Source of the DNA: Gymnothorax reevesii
Lineage: Eukaryota; Chordata; Actinopteri; Anguilliformes; Muraenidae
NCBI GenBank assembly: GCA_029721435.1
Contig: CM056583.1
Coordinates: forward strand, 51,563,620 to 51,627,619
Direction: 5' to 3'
DNA length: 64,000 nucleotides
The translations under genes were made by a program, and so were the position numbers. Of this stretch, positions 56,386 to 64,000 are shown piece after piece. Position 1 is the first letter of the stretch; each line of letters begins with the position of its first letter. The notes beneath the pieces are model-generated. The model saw nothing but the letters and a program-made list of their open reading frames with translations, did not search any database and was not told the origin of the DNA.

Positions 56386-59300
56386 GTAAGTGTGGTGACC
56401 TCGACAGTAACCAGCAATATCTGACTCTATAGAGAGTCAGTAGAGAGGGAGCAGTTCTTGGCAACAGCAGGCGACAACAACGCTGAGCTGTGAACTGCCC
56501 TCAAGACATCTCATCCTGTGCCGCTGTGACATCCCAGGCCCTGAAGACAGCTCAGTCCGTGCTTAAATAAGCACCTTATCTCAAAGGGACAGGGAATGCT
56601 GATCATTCCCCAATTTTGACGCAGTTTCTCCAAATGTTCAAATGATCAGGCTAAGGTCCTTAAAGCTTGTAGTCTGTTGAGGTTTTTTTTTTTTTTTTTT
56701 TGAATGAAGGAACAATTTACCACTACCTGATTTGATACACTTACAGAACAGAAATTTATCAAAAGAGAAGAACTTTGCTTCAAAGCCCGGCAAAGTGTAG
56801 TTTGATATTAATGAGCCGCCAAATGGTGTATGTGTCACTGAGTCAGACTGGTGCTAAATCTCGTTTTGAATTGTGACGAGGGACAGATGGCTGCATTCAT
56901 GGATCTAAAGCCACGCCAGTGACATTATGAAAGCTGTTTAGATCTTGAGCTGTGGCTTAAATACAAAAGCAATGTAGCAGGAGCACAAAGAATGTAAGCA
57001 GAGCATGAAAATCCGGTGCACATGCATGATGGTTCCTCGCAACACGTCTGGACACCTGCTTGACAGAAATTAACTGCTTTCGACCAGTGGAGGCGATAGT
57101 AGGTTTGTTTACTCTCTTAATAACCACCACCTCCATCTCTCCTTTCCTCCCTCCAACCAGATCATGCTGTTTGATCAGGAGAACTTCCAGGGCAGGATGG
57201 TGGAGATTCAGAACGAGTGTGTGAACATGTGCGACCGCGGCCTGGACAGGGTGCGCAGCCTGCGTGTGGAGTGTGGCCCGTAAGTCCCCCAGCATTATCC
57301 ACCTACGCTTTGCAAATGCTACCCATCAACCCCTCAGTAATATGGGGCTGCTGCAAACCAAGATACATCCGCTAAACCTAGAATTATACACACGCAGCGT
57401 TACTGCCTTCAGACTCACAACGGATCACTATGGAAACAGCACTGAACTCTGCAGCCAGGCTGCACATAAGTCATACGAGGTGTAATAAAAAGCTTCTCTC
57501 ACATCTATTGGCTTGCAATTCATGTATATTTTGGAGCTGATATATGGATTTTGAAACGTGGTTCTTATCCACTGAAATAGAAGTGTATAGCCTAAATCAA
57601 TTTATATATGCATGCAGTTTTACCTAAGGGGAAAGAGGTGTCTGGCTTAACAAATTAGTTTTTACAATATATGCTGCGCTAGGAGTGTTTGAAGCTAGAA
57701 AGCCTCATGATCTCCTCATGATGCTTCTGCAAGTCTTGCTCTCCTTGCAGAGCTCATAATGCACGTAAAGCAGGTAAAAGTCAAGGGTACGAGCAAAACT
57801 TTTCACTGCACAGCTGTCAATGTTTCTCCCCAGCTGAGCCTAACCGAGTCCGCTCTACTGTCTCCCCCACACCGAATCTCGACATCCCTTTCTCCTCCCC
57901 TCATACACCTTTCCATGGGGACTTCTCTCTGGTGCCACACCCCCCACCCCCCCACCCCACCCTCTCTCTCTCTCTCCAGCTGGGTTGGCTTCGAGCAGAC
58001 AAATTTCCGTGGCGAGATGTTCATCCTGGAGAAGGGGGAGTATCCTCGCTGGGACTCCTGGTCCAACAGCTATCGCAGTGACTGCATCATGTCCTTCAGG
58101 CCTATCCGCATGGTGAGAAACAGCATCCAGTGTGTGCAGGGACCAGGCTACATGCTAATATACTCACACCAAACTGAGCCCCCACAGTAAGACCAAGGCA
58201 CATGCACTGAGACAGCTCAAAACTGACAATTGCAACAGACTGATTCTCCACACTGTGACTGAGCTGTATTTTGTGTTGCTACACAGCAACACTGGCAGCA
58301 GACTGGACAACCTCTGACATTAAAATTGAGCAACACACGCAGCCAATGTGAGAACCGTTAGCATGATATGCCAAGGATGGCACATTTAATTCCTCCCCTC
58401 TGGATTCCCAGGACAGTCAGGAGCACAAGATCTGTCTCTTCGAGCTGTCTGACTTCAAGGGCAACAAGATGGAGATCCAGGAGGATGACGTGCCCACCCT
58501 CTGGGCACACGGCTTCTGCGACAGGGTGGGCAGCGTGAGAGTCCCTGGAGGAGCGTGAGTATCCTAGTGGGCTGAGCAGGGCTGGGGGCAGGAACATCAT
58601 ATCACAATACACATCTGATGTTTTTTGTCAGAGACGAAAAGTCTTCAGGCTGAAAAATCGCAAAACCAAGCACTGGTCACCCCAAGGAAATACATAAAAT
58701 TTACATATATTACATTCAGTCAGCAGACACTCTTATTCAGTCAGACCGAAGAAAAGAACTTCAAATTCAAAACAGGCAAAACAGAAGAGTTGAGATACCA
58801 CAACCAAACATGTACAAGTAAACACTCTTTGGATTCAGAAATGTGTGAGGATTACAGTTCCAGAACAGACTGGAAATCAGGGAAAAACTATGGAAAAAGA
58901 ACCTTGAAGGATAGAAATGGCATTCACTCAGAAAGGTTCTGTATGGGTGCTTCAACACATACATATTCATTTTTGATTAAAATGCTGTTGTATTTTCAGG
59001 GTACCTTTGAGATAATGCAGTCCTTAAAGCACAAAAAAAGAACAGTCATGTACGTTCATTTTAAGGAGAGTGTTGCGACGACGGAATATACTGGTTTTTT
59101 GTTTCTGTGCATATATACGAGATATGGAAAGTCTATTCACCAGGATGCAATGAAATGACAAAGGGGGGGGGGGATGTTATTAAGCTATTATTGGAAATCA
59201 AGTTTAACATACAGTAGTGTGCAAAAGTCTTAGGTGCCCCACATTTTAAAAAATTCAAAGCTGGCTTTAAATGTTTACTTTTTGTTTTTCTTATTGGTGT

Positions 59301-60116
59301 TGCTGAAAATAAAATGTATAGTTGTGATCCAAATGCTAATTTAACAATAATTTTATACATAAATGTTGTTGACAGAGCCCTGATGTCAGCGTCATCATGC
59401 CTGTCTGTAATTACTTAGAGGGATAGATACAAGTGAGACAGTCAGTCTAATGAAGAATGGTGGTGAGTTTTCCGCTCTGCTTGGAACAAGCAAAAATTCC
59501 GATCATCTTATAAAACTATAGCACTACAGAGCAGTGTCCCATTTTTTCAGGCAAAACATGGTCACAACAGATATTGGTTTGATTTAATTTTTAACAGTTT
59601 ACAGCACTGTGTAGTTCATTGGTCAGTTATTATAAACTTTTAATTTCATTATTTTTGCAAGCATATTTGCCCAACAAGATTGCTTTTAATGAGCCTAAGA
59701 CTTTTGCGCAGTACTGTACACCTCAGAAGAATATGCACCTGAATACTCAGCCAGGCATACATTTGAAGGATTTAGCAGATGGCAAAACAATTGAACTTTG
59801 CTTCTGCTGCCCTCTTGAGGCGGCTCCATCGACACAAGCTCAAAAGCAACATTCTTGAATAGCCAACGGGCAGTAACTCTGGCTCTAGTATACCAATCTT
59901 TCTGACTCTGTCACTTGTCCGTCTGGATTCTCCTGCAGCTGGGTTGGCTACCAGTACCCTGGATACAGAGGCTACCAGTACCTGTTTGAGTGTGGCGACT
60001 ACAGACACTACAACGAATTTTGTGCCATCCAGCCTCAGATTCAGTCCATGCGACGCGTGAGGGACATGCAGTTTCACCAGCGTGGTTGCTTTAACTTCAC
60101 CACGACCAGCAAATGA
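56263..60116 (+). CDS. crybb1: beta-B1 crystallin, five coding exons
   Basis: Basic beta-crystallin of the eye lens and a major structural partner in beta-crystallin oligomers. The CDS joins 56263-56385, 57161-57279, 57980-58112, 58412-58554 and 59939-60116: 696 bases, 231 residues plus stop. Exon sizes 123/119/133/143/178 and phases fit the beta-B class. The N-terminal arm of about 41 residues is rich in Ala, Ser, Lys and Pro, the long flexible arm characteristic of beta-B1; human is somewhat longer. Motif landmarks are [11 protein letters not shown] (motif 1), [18 protein letters not shown] (motif 2, diagnostic of beta-B1), [10 protein letters not shown] and [12 protein letters not shown] (motif 3), and [15 protein letters not shown] (motif 4). 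A C-terminal extension beyond SMRRVRD is also typical of beta-B1. The ATG at 56263 is the first in exon 2, with no in-frame alternative upstream in the exon. The motif-4 Trp of NEW is Phe. Confidence 0.95.
57161..57279 (+). CDS. crybb1: crybb1 exon 3 (Greek-key motif 1)
   Basis: 119 bases between CCAACCAG and GTAAGT, encoding [17 protein letters not shown] through LRVECG. The split codon CC/C gives Pro. It carries four Cys (NEC, MC, CG region), more than human beta-B1 in this motif. Confidence 0.93.
57980..58112 (+). CDS. crybb1: crybb1 exon 4 (Greek-key motif 2)
   Basis: 133 bases after a long C/CT-rich tract ending CTCTCCAG. It encodes [14 protein letters not shown], then [11 protein letters not shown], and ends FRPIRM before GTGAGA. 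This is the most beta-B1-specific exon in the gene. Confidence 0.95.
58412..58554 (+). CDS. crybb1: crybb1 exon 5 (Greek-key motif 3)
   Basis: 143 bases, from [18 protein letters not shown] to VGSVRVPGG. It retains the motif-3 core Trp in TLWAHGF. Donor GTGAGT splits GC/C (Ala). Confidence 0.94.
59210..59719. mobile_element. Tc1-type MITE in crybb1 intron 5
   Basis: Ends TACAGTAGTGTGCAAAAGTC and the inverse of TACAGTACTGCGCAAAAGTC; TA is the duplicated target. The interior is non-coding. It accounts for over a third of intron 5. Confidence 0.75.
59939..60116 (+). CDS. crybb1: crybb1 exon 6 (Greek-key motif 4, stop)
   Basis: 178 bases after TCCTGCAG. It encodes [20 protein letters not shown], then [15 protein letters not shown], and a short C-terminal extension ending TTSK before TGA. 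The human HWNEW becomes HYNEF here: Trp to Tyr and Trp to Phe. Confidence 0.95.
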
Positions 60117-60295
60117 GCTTCCCCTGCTGGCAAACTCCAACACTGTACCGAGCTCAGGGGCTGTTTTTCCCCTCAGTTCACCTCCTACTCCCTCCCTCCC
60201 TCCCTACCTACCATACCCCACCAACTTCAATCTGATAAAAGAGATATAGATATGACAGCATCGTAGCGGACATCAAGCTGACTTTTTATGGTGCC

Positions 60296-60301
60296 AATAA
60301 A
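60296..60301 (+). terminator. crybb1 polyadenylation signal AATAAA
   Basis: AATAAA 180 bases after the crybb1 stop, followed by a T/GT-rich stretch (about 60320-60345), as expected for a vertebrate poly(A) site. Confidence 0.7.
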
Positions 60302-61199
60302 AAACATGTTTTTGAGAACGGAGCCTGTTGGTTTGTCTGTCTTCATTAGGTTTCATATTCCTCTCTCAATTCATATATACAACCCCAATTCCGAAATAGT
60401 TGGGACAAAGTGTAAATTGTGGACAAAATCAAAACGCAATGACTTTCAAATGACACCAGCCAGTATTTTATTCATAATACAATAGAGATAACATAGCAGA
60501 TTTTGAAACTGAGAAATTTTAGAATTTTATCCACAAGATTATTTCAAACTTGATGGCTGCACAGGTCTCAACAAAGTTGGAACCGGGGCCTGTTTACCAT
60601 CGTGTAGCATCCCCTCTTCTTTTTAACACAAAGTGGAGGTGTCGGGGCACTGAGGAGACAAGTTTCTTGCGTTTAGCCATTGGGATTTGATCCCACTCTT
60701 GTTTAATACAGGGTTCCAGCTGCTGGAGTGTTTTGGGTCTACGTTGATGGACTTTTCATTTAATTATACACCAAATGTTCTCAATCAGCAAAAGACCATG
60801 ACTGCAGGCAGGCCAGTTCAGCACACAGACTCTTCTACTACGAAGCCATGCTGTTGTAATAGCTGCAGTATGTGGTTTTGCATTGTCCTGCTGAAATACA
60901 CAAGGCCTTCCCTAGAATAGATGTCATCTAGAGGGGAGCATATGTTGCTCTAAAACTTTTATATACCTTTCAGCATTCATGATGCTTTTTAAAATATGCA
61001 AGTGTCCCACACCATATGCACTAATGCATCCCCATACTATCAGAGATGCTGGCTTTTGAACTGAACGCAGGTAACAGGAGGGGTGGTCTTTTTCCTCTTT
61101 AGCCCAGAGGACATGACGCCCATGATTTCCAACAAGAATATCAAATTTGGACTCATCTGACTACAGGACACTTTGCCACTTTGCTACAGTCCATTTTAA

Positions 61200-61414
61200 C
61201 CCTTGTATGGTGTTTGGGTCTGTGGGACCCATTTTCAGTTTTCATCAAACCATGTTTGCTGTTCATATGACTTGTAATTGGGATGAAGTAAACATCTGTT
61301 GAGCATTTTAACATAAAACAACACAATCAAACAATTTTGAAAATCCAAAACTCTAGCGGGTCCCAGACCCATGAACACTGGCTGAGTAACAAAAATCCTA
61401 AAACCATACAAGGG
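61200..61414. mobile_element. 215-bp TTAA-flanked MITE (piggyBac-like)
   Basis: Inverted ends CCCTTGTATGGT and its complement, bounded by TTAA (61196-61199, 61415-61418). The equivalent uninterrupted site CCATTTTAAATGAGCC is present in the related Tc1-like copy at about 27957-27972. Confidence 0.9.
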
Positions 61415-61616
61415 TTAAATGAGCCTTGCCCACAGAACATGGCAGCTCTTCTGGATCATGCTCAAGAATGGCTTCCTTTTTGCAATATAGAGTTTTAGGT
61501 GGCATCTGTGGATGGCACAGCAGACTGTGTTTACAGACAGTGGTTTCTTGAAGTATTCCTGGACCCATTTAGTAATGTCAATGAGAGAATCATGCTGGTG
61601 AGTGATGCAGTGGCTC

Positions 61617-62173
61617 CTGACAGTTCTGCCAACTCTCCCAAATTTTCCAGGACCTTTAGTGGCATATTCACCTTCCTGTGGCATACTCAGCAATTATTCA
61701 ATTAACACGTATTAAAGAGGTCCACCGACAGAATTGAAGTCCTTGTGCGAGGAGGTTTATCAGATTCATGCGTTAAGGTAGATTTCGTGCGTTAAGGTGG
61801 ATTTCACCACTATTATTATGGAAACCGATAACTTCTCACTCTTTTACTCAGGGGATAGAAGCAAGTAAAGATGTTTCACACGGTCTTGTATCATTTAAAC
61901 AATTTAAACAATTATTTAACACATGCTTTGCTTCTAACCCCTGAGAAAAAGAAAACCGCGAGAAGACAGGAGTCATAATCAGTTTCCATATTACTAGTGG
62001 TGAAATCCACCGTAACAAACATGAAGCTGATAAACCTCCATGCGCCAGGACTTTGATTCTGCGTGAGAATCTTTTAAATATGCTTTGGTTGAATAATTGC
62101 TTACTATGGCTCGGGAACATGAATATGCCACTAAAACTCCAGGAAAATGCAGGAGAGATGGCAGCACTGGTCT
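61617..62173. repeat. large fold-back (two inverted 250-bp arms)
   Basis: 61617-61870 and 61930-62173 are inverse copies (shared TTTAGTGGCATATTCA, GAGGTTTATCAG, GGTGGATTTCACCACTA), meeting near 61900. Arm sequence is related to 33190-33350 in the TTAA element. It interrupts Tc1-like relic 4. Confidence 0.75.
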
Positions 62174-62625
62174 GAGGGCCGAAGATCATGGACATCCAGT
62201 AAAGGTTTTCAGCCTTGTCCATTACGCACAGAGGTTTTTCCGGTTTCTCTGAATCTTTTTGATGATGTTATGCACTGTCAATAATGAGACCTTCAAAGCC
62301 TTTGCAATTTGACATTGAGGAACATTGTTTTTAAAGTATTCCAAAATATTTTTTTACGCAAGCCTTCACAGGTTAGAGAGCCTCTGGCCATCTTTACTTC
62401 TGAGAGACTCAAGCCTCTCTAAGACATCCCTTTTATAGCCAATCATGTTACACACCTGATGCCAGTTAACTTAATTACTCGCTAAATGTTCTTTCAGCTG
62501 ATTCTCTTATATATTAATTGCTTTTACAGGCCTTTTTTTTGCCTGTGTCCCAAATTTTTTGAGACCTGTTGCAGCCACAAAATTTGAAATAAGCCCATTT
62601 TGTGGATAAAATGTAGGGACACCTC

Positions 62626-63532
62626 CCACTCTTCCTATTGTTTTAAGGGAGGTGCTCACTAGACAGTCCAGAATGAATGGGAGCCTATGGAGCCAGGTTA
62701 AAAAAATTTCCCAATGTGCTTTATTTTTGATATATGGGATTGAGCAAATAAATATTGCTCCATATTTAGACTTTTTTCAGGTTTCCAACGGCAGTAAAAT
62801 ACTTTTAATAAGTATTAGTGACATCACGCAATACAAGCCACTTTTTGGCATTTGTCCGGCCACTTGATAAGCAGTCAGCTACGAAGCATAAATGAGTTGT
62901 TAATTAATAATTAACGAACAAATTTTTCATTTTTTCTTAATGTCTGTTGCAGTTATCATTTTCAGAATAAAAAAAAACAATTGACTCAAAAGTAAATACC
63001 ATAATAATTGTGAATGTGTTCATATAAGTATCATAGAGCACAAGGGAGGTTTATTTTCAGGGCTGGCGGGGTCAAATTAAATGCCGAATTCACATAGTGC
63101 TCAAGCAGAAAATTTTTCTGCAATAATTTGAGTGCAAATATTGCTTTTCAGTTGATAGACATTATGCTGAGGAGTATTTCTTTGATTATTTATGATGCTA
63201 AGAGAGGTATCTCGGTAATTTTGAAAGATAGATACCATATTGATGAATTTATTTTCTTTATTTCGTATCTAAGTTAAATACTTTTCATTTGATTTTAGAA
63301 TGCAATTTAACAACAAATATTAATGATATTTGCTAATATTTGTAATGAACCACGACAATGTCGATTGAAAAAACTTCTCACAAGTTATCACTTAATTATT
63401 AACAATAACATCATCAAATGGTAATATATTAGCAAGCCAGCAAGTGATCTGGCTATGGTCTGCCAGCCAACATGCCAGCCACAGAAAAATAGCTGTACAA
63501 ATAAAAGACCTAGAAATTCTTATGGCTATAGC
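62626..63532. other. AT-rich intergenic DNA
   Basis: No gene or recognised element. Confidence 0.5.
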
Positions 63533-63534
63533 TA

Positions 63535-64000
63535 CACTACCTCTCAAAAGTTTGGGATCACTTGGAAATTTTCTTGTTTTCCATGGAAACACACATGAAT
63601 TTGTCTGAATAGGATATATAGCAAAAGAACAGAACATGCTGACATTGTCTGAGTTAGCAATAATGATTTTAATGGAAAATGATGAATTTGTTCTTCAAAC
63701 TTTGCCTTCATCAAAATAACCCCACCTTCACTGTAGAGGCTGAAACTGGTTTTTAACGGGAACTATTTCTTGCAGTTGCTAGTTGACAACCTGTGAGGCG
63801 TCTTCATCATAAACTACACTCTCAGATATTTGTCTTCTTGCACAGTTGTGCATCGGGGCCTCCCACTCCTTTTTCTGTCCTTGTTAGTGCCAGTTTGTGC
63901 TGCTCTCTGTAGGGAGTAGTTGACAGCATGGTAAGAGATTTTAAGTATTCAATTACTTGCATTGAATAGCCTTCTTTTCTAAGCACAACAATAGACTGAC
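63535..64000 (-). mobile_element. Tc1-like transposon end, runs off the window
   Basis: CACTACCTCTCAAAAGTTTG follows TA at 63533-63534, a well-known fish Tc1-type terminal repeat. Reverse-strand blocks around 63770-63820 (CAGGTTGTCAACTAGCAACT, GAAGACGCCTCA) match its transposase region in style. The other end is outside the window. Confidence 0.8.

Larger units (their letters stand above)
60380..62625 (-). mobile_element. Tc1/mariner-like relic 4
   Basis: The left end CAACCCCAATTCCGAAATAG follows TA. Right-hand blocks (GTTTCTCTGAATCTTTTTGA, CCTTCACAGGTTAGAGAGCC) match this family's transposase N-terminal region in reverse. It is interrupted at 61200-61414 and about 61617-62173. No intact transposase remains. 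Confidence 0.7.

Noticed and set aside
57759..58190. 143-codon frame covering crybb1 exon 4
   Set aside because: Only 57980-58112 is coding; the rest is intron read through in the same frame, ended by the true donor at 58113.
58625..59158. 177-codon frame in crybb1 intron 5
   Set aside because: It lies wholly between good splice sites, is Lys/Thr-rich AT-biased sequence, and has no family signature.

Overview
The window looks like ray-finned (teleost) fish nuclear DNA. It holds two spliced beta-crystallin genes, long AT-rich introns and spacers, and a dense mix of fish-type transposons: Tc1/mariner, hAT, PIF/Harbinger-like and TTAA-class MITEs, a Gmr1-like LTR retrotransposon, and 5'-truncated LINEs. 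I cannot name the species from sequence alone. There is no bacterial gene organisation; most short open frames are chance or transposon debris.

The only cellular genes I can support are a divergent, head-to-head pair. cryba4 (beta-A4 crystallin) is on the minus strand, from a TATA-linked non-coding first exon near 15,280 to a stop at 7,984. It has five coding exons giving 196 residues. crybb1 (beta-B1 crystallin) is on the plus strand, from a TATA-linked non-coding first exon near 55,660 to a stop at 60,116. It has five coding exons giving 231 residues. Each coding exon after the short N-terminal exon encodes about one Greek-key motif, and all splice sites are GT-AG. Both products are structural proteins of the lens fibre cell that assemble into beta-crystallin oligomers. 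In human the same two genes are also divergent neighbours but only a few kilobases apart; here the first exons are about 40 kb apart.

The enlarged spacer (15.3-55.6 kb) is a transposon graveyard. From left to right it holds: a nearly intact 5.9-kb Gmr1-like LTR retrotransposon on the minus strand (16,107-21,982; identical 4-bp target-site duplication, one frameshift); a Tc1-like relic (24.3-25.4 kb); a LINE fragment carrying a tRNA-like insertion (25.5-27.0 kb); a second Tc1-like relic invaded by an element with 16-bp inverted repeats (27.2-29.8 kb); a solo LTR with a 5-bp duplication (31,971-32,418); a TTAA-flanked Kolobok/piggyBac-class element (32,699-33,652); a Harbinger-like MITE (35,589-35,979); a 3.6-kb hAT element with a perfect 8-bp duplication (37,773-41,333) that itself hosts two smaller elements; a three-layer nest of two Tc1-like elements and an LTR piece (42.5-45.2 kb); a 386-bp 5'-truncated L1-like insertion with a 17-bp duplication (49,789-50,174); a tandem array of 146-bp units each carrying a DR1-type motif (50.4-51.2 kb); and a hAT MITE interrupted by a retroposon (51,383-51,940).

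The flanks (1-7.9 kb and 60.3-64 kb) are similar: Tc1-like relics at 2.2-3.0, 60.4-62.6 and 63.5 kb to the window end, and a tandem-repeat block with a 175-bp MITE inserted in it at 6.1 kb. Intron 4 of cryba4 has grown to 3 kb because a 2.1-kb element with further insertions lies inside it. All boundaries and family names come from reading the sequence by eye; no database search was run.
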